Below are positions 55,053-63,943 of a stretch of 64,000 nucleotides of DNA, in pieces. Position numbers and translations under genes: made by a program. Numbering within the stretch: the stretch's first letter is position 1; the number at the start of each line of letters is the position of its first letter. This stretch comes from Paenibacillus alvei DSM 29 (lineage in GTDB: Bacteria; Bacillota; Bacilli; Paenibacillales; Paenibacillaceae). The stretch spans positions 422,518 to 486,517 of the forward strand of contig NZ_AMBZ01000005.1 of the NCBI RefSeq assembly GCF_000293805.1, read 5' to 3'. The notes under the pieces are model-generated. The model did no database searches. It was not told where the DNA came from and was given only the letters and a program-made list of their open reading frames with translations.

Positions 55053-57068
55053 TTATTTACCGGCATTCATGTACAAGCCCCGGCTATCCAGGACTGTAAC
55101 GCCGTAGTCGAAGTAGATACGGAATTCCATACCGAGACGGTCGAAAGCAACATGTGATTCGAGAGTAGGTTCTTCTTTACCTTGTAAGTAAGTAACCTCA
55201 ATCGTATCTGCAGCCATTGGATCTGTGGCTAAGTACCACGCTGTTGTACTATATTCATCCAACTCAGCATCAACAATAAGTTGTGTAGCGTTACGGAACA
55301 CGTTAACTATGCCGCTATTGTTGCTCTCCAAGCCCGCCGGAGAAGCGATAAATTTACTTGCAGCCGTTTCTAATGTAGCTGGGATTAGCATGAACTTAGG
55401 CTGAAGGTTAAGAGTAGATAAGCCTCTGATCGCTTTTTGTCGACGCATTGCCGTGCGTGCTTCATCCATAGTTGCCTCATTCGGTACCCCGAGGATGCTA
55501 GCAATATTCTTATGATCCGCATGAAACAAATTCTTACCGTCTGAAATAACCGGATTCGCTGCTAGCATCTTATATACAAGTCGGTTTAAACCGCGTTTGG
55601 CCGCTGCAACATACGCCCGTGGCACGCGGTTGAGCATGGATAAGTCGTCATTGATGAAAGCTTCACGAGTAAAACCCCAGCGTTTTGAATATGTCAGCAC
55701 GCTCTTTGTAACCTTCTCGTCCTTCATCGGATCATCAAACGGGATTACTCCATTTTGCGGTGTCTTCTCCAGTTCTCCCGCCTCTGAAATGCGATAGTGC
55801 TCGGCTGCCTTAAAATCCGGGTTGCTCCCTCTACTTGTCCATTGTTGGAAAGTCGTAGGCACTTCCTGGTAAGCGTTTGACAATGTTTTCGTTACTGCGT
55901 TTGAAACAATGCCTTGGAACGTACTGTCAGGAGACATATTGTTTCCGTCGCGTTTAAGTGCAGTACGCATTAGTTGCTCAGCATCCATACGGTGCGCGTT
56001 TGTTACTCCCTCCCGCTGCAAGCAGTCGATGGCGATATCGCGAAGACTCATTCCCCGGAACTCATGTGCTCCTGGTGCCGGACTCGCAACATGAACCCCG
56101 GAACGCATCAACAAGCCATCGGAAGCAGCTGCGCGGATCTTGTCTGTTTCTTCTGCAGTTACCTGAATTGTACCCAATGCAGGTGTATGCGGTTGTCTCG
56201 TACTGCGCATCTGCTCAAGAATAGCATCCTTTACGGAAGCAACTGTTGATTTATTCCGGATATACTCAGCAGGATCAACGGAGAATTCCCGACATAAGTC
56301 CATAATCTCCAATGTACGAGCAAGCTCCGCATCAGTTGCTGCTCTAGCTGCTTCTCCATTAGGTTCTGTTGCTGTTCCAGTCGTTGCGCCTGGCACTCCT
56401 CCTGCATCTGGTGCGTGTACAAGCCCCTGAGCTGCAAGGGCAATATGCTTCAATCCTGGCATATGTTTGTCATCTCCTTCATTTATTTGTGGCGCTGGCA
56501 TCGGCTCAGCGCTTCTACCAACCCCAACCGTTGGATCGGCCGGGGTAGGCTCGATACTAATTTCAAATGGCTGCCACTTCAGAGCCACATATGCCGGTCC
56601 TTGATGGCGTCCATTTGCGGACACGCTGCCTGCTTTCACTTCCTCCCAATTGGTTACGCTGTAACCAACAGAAACGCCCTTGATTACGCCTTTAACGACT
56701 TTTCGGAATACCTTGTCGGAATCCTCATCATCGTCAAAGCGCACAAGGGCGCGGGCTTTTCTGGTGCTTGCATCCACCCATGACTTTTCTACCGTTCCGA
56801 TAGGCATTCGTCCATATTTGGCATCGCGACCGTGGGAAAAGAGTAGAACGCCAACATCCTGCAACCGTGATAAATCAACAGCTCCATTGTCATGGCTCAA
56901 TATTTCATTTCCAAACCATCTGCGGTACGGCTCCTCTGAGCTGAACGACAGTTCGACGGTGCGTTCCTCTTCGTTGATCGTCGATCCGTCGATGCTCCAG
57001 GCGCGCGTCAGCTCGCCTGTTTTCGGCCCGCTTCTATGCAGCACCGCCGGAATTGCTATGTTGGTCAC
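55053..57068 (-). CDS. Prohead protease - major capsid protein fusion
   Basis: 671 residues. Residues ~1-200 are an HK97-type S78 prohead protease (VGVLLFSHGRDAKYGRMPIGTVEKSW, VRKVVKGVIKGVSVGYSVTNWEE-like) followed by a Pro/Gly linker and a major capsid domain (FTREAFINDDLSMLNRVPRA, YVAAAKRGLNRLVYKMLAANP, DRLGMEFRIYFDYGVTVLDSRG). GTG start with GGGAGGTG upstream. Starts inside the portal gene's end. Confidence 0.9.
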   Translation of the reverse strand: MTNIAIPAVLHRSGPKTGELTRAWSIDGSTINEEERTVELSFSSEEPYRRWFGNEILSHDNGAVDLSRLQDVGVLLFSHGRDAKYGRMPIGTVEKSWVDASTRKARALVRFDDDEDSDKVFRKVVKGVIKGVSVGYSVTNWEEVKAGSVSANGRHQGPAYVALKWQPFEISIEPTPADPTVGVGRSAEPMPAPQINEGDDKHMPGLKHIALAAQGLVHAPDAGGVPGATTGTATEPNGEAARAATDAELARTLEIMDLCREFSVDPAEYIRNKSTVASVKDAILEQMRSTRQPHTPALGTIQVTAEETDKIRAAASDGLLMRSGVHVASPAPGAHEFRGMSLRDIAIDCLQREGVTNAHRMDAEQLMRTALKRDGNNMSPDSTFQGIVSNAVTKTLSNAYQEVPTTFQQWTSRGSNPDFKAAEHYRISEAGELEKTPQNGVIPFDDPMKDEKVTKSVLTYSKRWGFTREAFINDDLSMLNRVPRAYVAAAKRGLNRLVYKMLAANPVISDGKNLFHADHKNIASILGVPNEATMDEARTAMRRQKAIRGLSTLNLQPKFMLIPATLETAASKFIASPAGLESNNSGIVNVFRNATQLIVDAELDEYSTTAWYLATDPMAADTIEVTYLQGKEEPTLESHVAFDRLGMEFRIYFDYGVTVLDSRGLYMNAGK

Positions 57069-58491
57069 CTTTTACACCTCCCATAAGTTTTTGTTCGAGC
57101 AGCCGTTCGGCAACGCGCTGCTCGATGACTTCGCGCCAGTCTTCCCCGTTTTCTGCGCAGATGCGGGCTAATGTGGTCTGACTGGTCTCAAGTGCTACCT
57201 TGTTGGCTGCGACTTCCCGCGTCGGGTCAATCCAGGCGGAGCCCGATGGGATCCATGCATGTTTGGCAAGCGCCGTGATGTCCGCCTTTGGCGGTACCGG
57301 CAGCGCTCCAACAAGAATCTGTGACCCTACAAACTCGTAAAAAATCGGCGTTAGAACCCGGTTCACCAAAGATCGAATATAGCGCTTGTACGTCTTCCGA
57401 TCCTCTACGACACCTTGCCGGGCACTGGAGTATGTCACATTGCCCAGGTCCCTGCTGATTGCTTCATAGCTCAGCCCTACGCTGGCCCCGATCAGGCGCA
57501 GCATGGTCATGACGTGCTGCGCGGTATTCGAGGACTGTCCGGACGGTATGACCGTCTGAACCTCGTCCCCCGGGTTGAGCTCGCCAATCATGCCAGGCTC
57601 AAGCGACATGCCATCATATCGCCCCTCAACTGGCTTGATCATATTGTTCAGACGGCCAGCCGGTCCCGCTGGAAGAGCCTTCTTTATGAAGACACTGAGA
57701 CAAGCCAGTACTCGTTCCTTGATATTCACCGCTTCAAGAAATTCATTTACGTCTTTAACCCGGTTGAGTGATGTCGCCAATTCGGATATTTCCCGGACTT
57801 GACGCGGATCTGACTTGTGGTGCCAAAAAATCACGTCTTCTGCCGGAATTCGGACGAATTCACCTTGCACCTGCAATGTTCCCTTGTATTTTTTAAAATA
57901 ATAGGCAACATGCTTGCCGTGTGCGTTGATCTCCACGCCGTCGATAACCTCGTTCCCCTTTGTCGGCTCGATATTGGTTACGGATAACGTTGTGTCAAGC
58001 TCATCCACGGTCCGCAGTTGAATCTTAAACGGGAACCTTTTGTCGTCGGTGAAGGCCTTGTAAATAAAAATCCCGCCGTCAACAATACGGCGGGTTAATA
58101 TCGTTTCCAGCATCTCCGTAAAGTCTTGAGCAGCTGTGACATCGCAGTTTTCTGCTTTTGTCCAATCCTTCCAAAGCTCTGTAATCTTTTCGGCTGTGTC
58201 ACCTTCTGCTTTCGACTGCAGAGCAAGGCCCTCTCCGATGACGCCGCGCTGAAAAGCAGCAAGAATGGCCTTGCCGATGTCGCCGTTTCGTTCCATGTCC
58301 TGGGCACGGGCCCGGATCAGTTCGCGCTCCATCCTAACGCGCTGCTCATTCCAGCCAGATTGCGGATTCCAGTTGAGCGAGAGGCGGTCAACGCTGCCTG
58401 AGTCAAACACGGACATGCCCCGCCGCCAGGCTGCACGCTTGTATGCCCAGCGCGGGGACACGGCGGCAATCATCTTATCCAGTTTGTTCAT
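57034..58491 (-). CDS. Phage portal protein (lambda type)
   Basis: About 485 residues from ATG 58491 (MNKLDKMIAAVSPRW), with AGGAGGTG upstream; GTG 58503 is alternative. Lambda gpB-type blocks: MERNGDIGKAILAAFQRGVIGEGL, FIYKAFTDDKRFPFKIQLRTVDELDTTL, IFWHHKSDPRQVREISELAT, GLSYEAISRDLGNVTYSSARQG. Overlaps the capsid-fusion start. Confidence 0.93.
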   Translation of the reverse strand: MNKLDKMIAAVSPRWAYKRAAWRRGMSVFDSGSVDRLSLNWNPQSGWNEQRVRMERELIRARAQDMERNGDIGKAILAAFQRGVIGEGLALQSKAEGDTAEKITELWKDWTKAENCDVTAAQDFTEMLETILTRRIVDGGIFIYKAFTDDKRFPFKIQLRTVDELDTTLSVTNIEPTKGNEVIDGVEINAHGKHVAYYFKKYKGTLQVQGEFVRIPAEDVIFWHHKSDPRQVREISELATSLNRVKDVNEFLEAVNIKERVLACLSVFIKKALPAGPAGRLNNMIKPVEGRYDGMSLEPGMIGELNPGDEVQTVIPSGQSSNTAQHVMTMLRLIGASVGLSYEAISRDLGNVTYSSARQGVVEDRKTYKRYIRSLVNRVLTPIFYEFVGSQILVGALPVPPKADITALAKHAWIPSGSAWIDPTREVAANKVALETSQTTLARICAENGEDWREVIEQRVAERLLEQKLMGGVKGDQHSNSGGAA

Positions 58492-58499
58492 TTCGTTTG

Positions 58500-58721
58500 T
58501 CACCTCCTCCAGAAGACGGCAGCCGTGAAGATGCCGTCATTATCTATGATCGCGAGCTGCCTTTCGAGCCGGTCCCGCTCCGCAAGAAGTGTCGACAAAT
58601 CTGCCCGGCGCAAACGCCTATTGTCGATGGTGTACTCCTGACCACCGAACATAACAGCATCAATCGCTTCGTTTATCTTTTTCAAACGTTCTCTGAGCTG
58701 TTCCTTTTGCTGGTCATCCAT
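58500..58721 (-). CDS. gpW-like head-tail joining protein
   Basis: 73 residues from ATG 58721 (MDDQQKEQLRERLKK), AAAGGAGG before it; helical with EYTIDNRRLRRADLSTLLAERDRLERQL, the gpW-type pattern. Its start overlaps the terminase stop. Confidence 0.82.
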   Translation of the reverse strand: MDDQQKEQLRERLKKINEAIDAVMFGGQEYTIDNRRLRRADLSTLLAERDRLERQLAIIDNDGIFTAAVFWRR

Positions 58722-60580
58722 CAGATTCCTCCTTTCACCCAACTACTTCTATGGACAACCGGTCCCGGCCGTATGGGTTTTACCGCAAGATTCGGTTTAG
58801 CAACTGGTGGTGCAGGCAGTGCCGCTCGTTTTAGATACCGAATACCCAAGTGATCAGCAGCAAAGGCGGCATAAACCTCACAATCGAGATAGTGGTTATC
58901 AGCAGATGTAGTTTTTTTGCGCCATACTTCTATCGTTTTATTGCCTACTTTCTCTTTAACCTTATGTTCGGCAGTTACCTGCGAAGTATAATCCTCGTCG
59001 CATCCGTCATAGACTAACCACGCTCCAGGTTTGTCTACTTCTCGATTTATACGATTTGCAATGAAATCCTTGTAGTATGAGGTATCAAGGATAAACAAAC
59101 TAATACCAAAAAGACCGCGTTCTATGCGGTCTAATGTTGTAAGGGTGTATTTCGTTTTCAGTTCTCCTGATGCACCTTTAACTGCCACAGCCCACTCGCT
59201 GTTCATGCTGCAAAACGTGTAAGTATCGTCAGCGTTATAGCCTGAATCAATAGCGCATAACGCTACAAAGTGTTCAATGCTATCTGGTGTATAGTACGGC
59301 AAGTTCATAACCTCTTCGATAAAGTCCCAGGTCTCGCAAAAGCCATGACGAACGTTCCAACTTGTCATCCCCTCGCCCCAGGCACGGATCGTGTAATAGA
59401 ATCTATCTTTCTGGACGTCGACGCCTCCTGTAAGAAGTAACGCATCTGGAGGAACAACACCATCTACATAATCACTTGATCGCTGTGCCAACTCAGAACT
59501 ATTCATCTTGACTGTCGTTTGTTCCCAAGGCTCAGCCAACCAGCTATTAATAAAGTTCATGAGCAAGTCTGGATCGTTTTTCGATGTTACAAACTCATAG
59601 GCAACATCACCAAAACGAAGCCACGGACTATAAATGGCATTAATCCGGAACGATGTCTTACTAGCGAGGCGGTGCTTACCGTCTTCATCTTTCCATTCAC
59701 CTGCTCGGAGCATTCCGGGCTTGTGCATGTCGCGGATGATTCCAAGGCATTTTTCACATTCATAATAAGCGGTCATTCTGATTTCGTCTGGCGATAGCGT
59801 TGAATCGTAGACGATTCCGCCGCCTGTTTTACGCCGTTTAAAGACGAAAGTCTGATAATGTCCACAGTGTGGACAAGGTACAAAGTATTGAAGTTTTACT
59901 GAACACCCTTCATGAGCGGACCATATCGGCCCTGAACGTACCGTAGGCGTCGAAGTCTGGACTATCTTACGATTGAATGTGAAAGTCCTAGTACGCTCCC
60001 GTGCTAACGCTCTTGGATCTGCTTCTTTTCCCGCATTTTTAGGAAACTTGTCTACCTCGTCCATAAAAAGATACCGGATAGGTCGGGAAGCAAGGGATGC
60101 CGGACTGTTGGCACCTGATAATACTACATACATGCCGTCAAGTTGGATCTCAAGCAGTTTACTTTCGTCTGGCCGATGTTTATCAGCAGTTGCCGGACTA
60201 AGTTGTATCATAGGTGTGATCCGGTTTTTGCTGGTATACTCGGCAAGCTCCAATGTCGGGTAAACAATTAGTGCTGGATCCGGATCCTGAGCTATTATAT
60301 ACCCCAGCATGTTATTCAACGATTCCGTACCGCCAACCTGCGTGGGCTTGACGAATACGATCTCTTCAACGCGATAATCATTCATCGCGTCCATGATTCC
60401 ACGTAAATATGGAGTACGATCCGCATTCCATTGACCTGGCTCAGAATTCTTCGAATCCAAGATACGAAACTTGTCTGCCCACTCAGAAACGGTAAGCTTT
60501 TCAGGCGGCCGTAGAATTGCTGCAGCCTCTACAATCCACGGCGCAACCTCTTCAATCTGTTGCTTCTTTTTTCGCGTCAT
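58721..60580 (-). CDS. Terminase large subunit (GpA family)
   Basis: 619 residues. Conserved blocks: LTVSEWADKFRILDSKNSEPGQW, ATPase motif FVKPTQVGGTESLNNMLGY (Walker A-like), YLFMDEVDKFPKNAGKEADP (Walker B), a Cys-rich CPHCGHY...CEKC zinc motif and a C-terminal nuclease region (LTTLDRIERGLFGISLF, LDCEVYAAFAADHL). Works with the small subunit to package DNA at a cos-type site. Confidence 0.95.
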   Translation of the reverse strand: MTRKKKQQIEEVAPWIVEAAAILRPPEKLTVSEWADKFRILDSKNSEPGQWNADRTPYLRGIMDAMNDYRVEEIVFVKPTQVGGTESLNNMLGYIIAQDPDPALIVYPTLELAEYTSKNRITPMIQLSPATADKHRPDESKLLEIQLDGMYVVLSGANSPASLASRPIRYLFMDEVDKFPKNAGKEADPRALARERTRTFTFNRKIVQTSTPTVRSGPIWSAHEGCSVKLQYFVPCPHCGHYQTFVFKRRKTGGGIVYDSTLSPDEIRMTAYYECEKCLGIIRDMHKPGMLRAGEWKDEDGKHRLASKTSFRINAIYSPWLRFGDVAYEFVTSKNDPDLLMNFINSWLAEPWEQTTVKMNSSELAQRSSDYVDGVVPPDALLLTGGVDVQKDRFYYTIRAWGEGMTSWNVRHGFCETWDFIEEVMNLPYYTPDSIEHFVALCAIDSGYNADDTYTFCSMNSEWAVAVKGASGELKTKYTLTTLDRIERGLFGISLFILDTSYYKDFIANRINREVDKPGAWLVYDGCDEDYTSQVTAEHKVKEKVGNKTIEVWRKKTTSADNHYLDCEVYAAFAADHLGIRYLKRAALPAPPVAKPNLAVKPIRPGPVVHRSSWVKGGI

Positions 60581-61078
60581 AGACGCCCCTCACTGACATT
60601 TGCAAGAGCACACCATGCACAACGTCCGCAATGTTTTGTTCAATTTGCCTAGCTTGCTCTGGCGAGACATAGGGAGCGATCTCAGTAGCGACTTTACGGC
60701 TAAAACCCGTTAGGCTGCGTCGCAGTATTACAAAGAATCGCTGCAAGTCGCCTATGGCCTCATCGCGACGTATGTACTCGCCGCGCTCAACCTCATTCCT
60801 CAATGTAGCTGCCTCGGCTTGTTCTTTCTTCAAAAGCGCTTCATACCGGAGCTTCATTTGTGCAAGTGACTCTTCGCCGTCTTCCGAATCTGCACCCTTT
60901 TTTCAGCCATGAATTCAATTACAGCTGTTAGTTCGAACCAACCAGTTTGCACCCGCTCCAATCCTTGTTTTACATAGTTGTTTAGCGTGTTCCGGTGGAT
61001 ACCGAGCACCGTCTGAACGCCCTTTGAGGAAATACATACTTTTCCATCTATACCTTTGAATAACTTCTCGATATCCAA
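60552..61078 (-). pseudogene. Terminase small subunit (Nu1-like), frameshifted in an A run
   Basis: From TTG 61078 (preceded by AGGAGGTG) the first frame reads LDIEKLFKGIDGKVCISSKG and an HTH-like region LGIHRNTLNNYVKQGLERVQ, then loses homology. The -1/+1 neighbour frame continues KKGADSEDGEESLAQMKLRY and EALLKKEQAEAATLRNEVERG to the end. One extra A in the run (plus strand 60898-60903) joins them into a Nu1-like protein (~175 residues) with the usual HTH plus coiled-coil layout. Confidence 0.8.
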
Positions 61079-61108
61079 CGCAAAACACCTCCTAACATGC
61101 ACATGCAC

Positions 61109-61210
61109 AATGATTTTTAAATTTCATACTCGGCCGGATTTCGGGGTCGCGAGCACCCGCATAGCCCCCACCCCCCTGGAAAGAACCTACCGCCCGTATA
61201 AACTCTGCTG
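61109..61210 (-). other. GC-rich spacer before small terminase; candidate cos region
   Basis: A 100-base spacer containing six C, three A, six C pattern (ccccc-accccc) and inverted GC-rich arms, directly upstream of Nu1-like/GpA terminase genes. In lambda-type phages cos lies here. No end sequence can be proven by reading. Confidence 0.3.
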
Positions 61211-61459
61211 TCATCCTTTCATCCCTAGCCATTCTTTCGGTGATGTCTCTAGCGCCCCTTTGTACATATCGAAAGAGTTCTTTACCTTCGCTTCCCTAAT
61301 GAACTTAGGTTGTGGACTGTCTCTCAGTAGCTGTTCTCTAAGCTGAAGGTGCTCGATGTTCATCATCGAAACATAAGCAAGTAGTGCAAACTTTAATTCA
61401 TCGTACTCCGGTTTCCCGCCATGCTTGACCAGCTCAACAATGTCTCCTAACTTCCTCAA
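61211..61459 (-). CDS. Small hypothetical phage protein
   Basis: 82 residues, helical, Leu-rich (DELKFALLAYVSMMNIEHLQLREQ). Start overlaps the neighbour by four bases, so translationally coupled. No recognised family. Confidence 0.6.
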   Translation of the reverse strand: MRKLGDIVELVKHGGKPEYDELKFALLAYVSMMNIEHLQLREQLLRDSPQPKFIREAKVKNSFDMYKGALETSPKEWLGMKG

Positions 61460-61740
61460 TGCATCACCTCCGCTCCACGGTTCTTGACCTCTTCTTTAAG
61501 AGTTGCAACCATCTCATTCACTTGGCGTTTGAGCTTATCCCTACGTTTTACATGGCCGTTTATAATGGCCTTCTGAATCTGCATTATCTTTTTTCGAATG
61601 TTCGCATTTGTAAACGTGTTGTGATAATGCTCGGAACAGTTAGGACAAGTGAAATACACCTCTTCTACGTCATCGTAAAGTACACGGGTCTGAATATCGA
61701 TATCAAATTCATGCTTGCATTTGTTACATGTGTTATTCAC
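61456..61740 (-). CDS. Zinc-ribbon phage protein
   Basis: 94 residues from GTG 61740 (VNNTCNKCKHEFDIDIQ), with GAGGGG eight bases before. CNKC and CPNC form one zinc ribbon; the rest is a basic helical tail. Likely a small nucleic-acid-binding protein; overlaps its upstream neighbour by a few bases. Confidence 0.65.
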   Translation of the reverse strand: MNNTCNKCKHEFDIDIQTRVLYDDVEEVYFTCPNCSEHYHNTFTNANIRKKIMQIQKAIINGHVKRRDKLKRQVNEMVATLKEEVKNRGAEVMH

Positions 61741-61897
61741 GACTTTCACCCCTCGCTTTATCCAAATGGTATTCAACCATTTTCAAATGCTTATGTGCTG
61801 ACTTGGCGGCTTCTTCCGCTGTCGGTAGCAGATTGTTTAATTCCTCGACGTTTTTCTGGATGCGTTTAAATAGGTCATCAACACTAATACCTGACAT
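61733..61897 (-). CDS. Small helical phage protein, 54 residues
   Basis: MSGISVDDLFKRIQKNVEEL then NNLLPTAEEAAKSAHKHLKM and VEYHLDKARGESRE; helical, charged. GGAGTTGATATC before ATG. Function unknown. Short enough to be missed. Confidence 0.6.
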   Translation of the reverse strand: MSGISVDDLFKRIQKNVEELNNLLPTAEEAAKSAHKHLKMVEYHLDKARGESRE

Positions 61898-61937
61898 GAT
61901 ATCAACTCCATTTTTCTATACAAAAATATAAGAACAG

Positions 61938-62144
61938 CTAGCTACTACATTTTGGATTGCCGTTATAGTTCAACAGTTGATTCAAGTACAATACACGTCT
62001 CAACAAATCTATCCGTTCCTTTGGGTTTGCACCTGATTCACGTAGTTGTGGCAGCGCGACTTTCAATATGTGATCTCGTTCCTGCGCTATTCTCTTAGCC
62101 CCTTCTGGTGTGAGCCAACTCTTATATCTTCGATCCACGTCCAA
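61938..62144 (-). CDS. Small hypothetical phage protein
   Basis: 68 residues, helical and charged (LTPEGAKRIAQERDHILKVAL). GAGGGTTGG upstream of the ATG. No domain recognised. Confidence 0.6.
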   Translation of the reverse strand: MDVDRRYKSWLTPEGAKRIAQERDHILKVALPQLRESGANPKERIDLLRRVLYLNQLLNYNGNPKCSS

Positions 62145-62153
62145 CCCTCCTTA

Positions 62154-62396
62154 TTAATAGATAATTCGTTTTGCATGTTGATCAGGGGCGCAATAATCTT
62201 CTGGTTCTCTTACGGCCATCCGATCACGATGAAGTGCGTCCAAAGCATCTTTTATAAACGCTTCTGACACTGTATAGAGAGAAGACGGACGGAATCCAGA
62301 TTCAATAAGCTGCTCAACTCTTTCCTTGGTTGTTATTTCTCCATTCACAGCTACATACGAACCTGGTTTCAAATCTTTGAGTTCAACGGTTCCCAT
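62154..62396 (-). CDS. Small hypothetical phage protein
   Basis: 80 residues with a beta-rich start (VELKDLKPGSYVAVNGEITTKERV) and an acidic/basic mixed tail. Follows the methyltransferase terminator; function unknown. Confidence 0.6.
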   Translation of the reverse strand: MGTVELKDLKPGSYVAVNGEITTKERVEQLIESGFRPSSLYTVSEAFIKDALDALHRDRMAVREPEDYCAPDQHAKRIIY

Positions 62397-62426
62397 TGTC
62401 GTTCACCCTTTCTGTACAAAATAAAA

Positions 62427-62448
62427 AGTCGTCGAATAATCAACGACT
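62427..62448 (-). terminator. Terminator after the DNA methyltransferase gene
   Basis: AGTCGT pairs with ACGACT followed on the minus strand by TTTTTATTTTG; overlaps the MTase stop by one base. Confidence 0.8.
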
Positions 62449-63203
62449 CATCTCATCACTTCCGCTTTCTCCCCTGTTTCTTGCTCCCAGCGCTTAATGA
62501 TTGTCAGACAATTCTCTGGTTCCACTTCCATCATGTAACATACACGTTCCGTTTGCTCCGAAGCTATAAGTGTTGTTCCCGAACCACCAAAAAGATCGAC
62601 AACCATATCGCCTTTGTCGCTCGAATTTTCGATTGCGTCAATCACCATTTGCAGCGGCTTTTCTGCGTTGTGCAATTTCTCGGATAGCTTCCGAATGACC
62701 TTATTGTAAAACCACACATTCCCCCGCCCGTTTACCCGACGAGCGCCGCTCTTTTTGTCTTTCATGGCGATTTTATTGATATCTGGTTCCCGATGAAAGA
62801 ACATCACAAATTCGTGACAATGCGTGTAATGCGATCCTAGCCCGCCACCTCGCGTTTTCACCCATACAATTAGGTTTTTCAAAGGCAAGAAGAGCACATC
62901 TGCACTTTTTCGCCATGCCGGATAACTCCGGTAATCGCAACATACATAGATATGCGCAAAGTCTTTCGTGATCGACTTTATCCCACCTAACACCGCACGC
63001 ATAAATGGTTCGACCATTTTCGTATCTACAATTCCGTTGATCATTCCGTTGCTGCTGCCAAAAGCGGCATATGGCGGATCGGTAAAACACATATCGGCTT
63101 GCTGCCCGTCCATCAATTTCGCGACATCCTGAGCAAGGGTGCTGTCTCCACACATTAATCGATGTCGCCCCAATTTAAAAATGCTTCCATGTTTAATTTC
63201 CAT
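62448..63203 (-). CDS. Phage DNA adenine/cytosine-N4 methyltransferase
   Basis: 251 residues. Class beta MTase motifs: catalytic MCFTDPPYAAFG (DPPY) near residue 40, then the SAM-binding segment VVDLFGGSGTTLIASEQTERV at the C-terminus. No restriction partner is in the window, so an orphan methyltransferase for phage self-marking or regulation. AAATGGAAATT region gives a weak binding site upstream. Confidence 0.88.
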   Translation of the reverse strand: MEIKHGSIFKLGRHRLMCGDSTLAQDVAKLMDGQQADMCFTDPPYAAFGSSNGMINGIVDTKMVEPFMRAVLGGIKSITKDFAHIYVCCDYRSYPAWRKSADVLFLPLKNLIVWVKTRGGGLGSHYTHCHEFVMFFHREPDINKIAMKDKKSGARRVNGRGNVWFYNKVIRKLSEKLHNAEKPLQMVIDAIENSSDKGDMVVDLFGGSGTTLIASEQTERVCYMMEVEPENCLTIIKRWEQETGEKAEVMR

Positions 63204-63306
63204 TTAATCACCCTGTCTAGTCTTGATGTTAACTATGGGCATTGATCGACGAGCACATTCATAAAGTCGCCTATCGCCACCATCCCTTAATGATATGAAT
63301 AAAAAT

Positions 63307-63326
63307 GCCGCCCCCGAAGGAGCGGC
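63307..63326 (-). terminator. Terminator of the ArpU-like gene
   Basis: GCCGCTCC pairs with GGGGCGGC on the minus strand, followed by ATTTTTATT. The rest of the 220-base gap shows no gene. Confidence 0.75.
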
Positions 63327-63427
63327 TATATTGAGGATGAGAGATAACATAATTGGATTGCAGTCACTATTTTAAATTATTTCACACTACCATACTAACA
63401 TCTTATGAATCGTTAAACAGTGGCAAT

Positions 63428-63943
63428 TTAGTCGCACGACTGCCAAACACCGTCAACCCCAAAAAACAGCGCCGTTAATGCATTTGTGGCTGCTTTCAAA
63501 TCCCTAAAGACTGTACTCCTGTCGCAGGAGTGGCATTCTGCTATTTGATCAGCCGTCTTTTTCTCCTCTGCGATGTACATCTGGTACACAGTTTCATAAC
63601 GTCTCATATCTTCTGCTCGTCCAGTTGATTCACATAATACTTTATAAACCTTCAACATTTCATCGACGAATTTTACGATTGCTATAGTCCGTTCCTTCGA
63701 ACGCTTGATTGATTCAATGGACTGATCTTGATCCAACATATCTGCCTGTTCCAGCATATCAATTTCGCTCAACTCGGTTTTAAGATTAGTAGCGTGAACT
63801 GCGAAACGACGATAGTTTTTCAGCAGCAGCCTTGTGTTGCGCAAACGTCTATCTCGTTGATTCTTCCGTTGTTTGTCTTGCTCCTTCTGCACAGTCTCTA
63901 CAGCAACACGTGCGGCGATTTCTGCAACCTCTGCATGGTTCAC
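63428..63943 (-). CDS. ArpU-like late transcription regulator
   Basis: 171 residues from GTG 63943. Helical throughout, C-terminal HTH-like end with TADQIAECHSCDRSTVFRDLKAATNALTALFFG, the ArpU/sigma-70-region-4-like pattern of late gene activators in Gram-positive phages. Located upstream of the packaging genes as expected. Family assignment moderate. Confidence 0.72.
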   Translation of the reverse strand: MNHAEVAEIAARVAVETVQKEQDKQRKNQRDRRLRNTRLLLKNYRRFAVHATNLKTELSEIDMLEQADMLDQDQSIESIKRSKERTIAIVKFVDEMLKVYKVLCESTGRAEDMRRYETVYQMYIAEEKKTADQIAECHSCDRSTVFRDLKAATNALTALFFGVDGVWQSCD

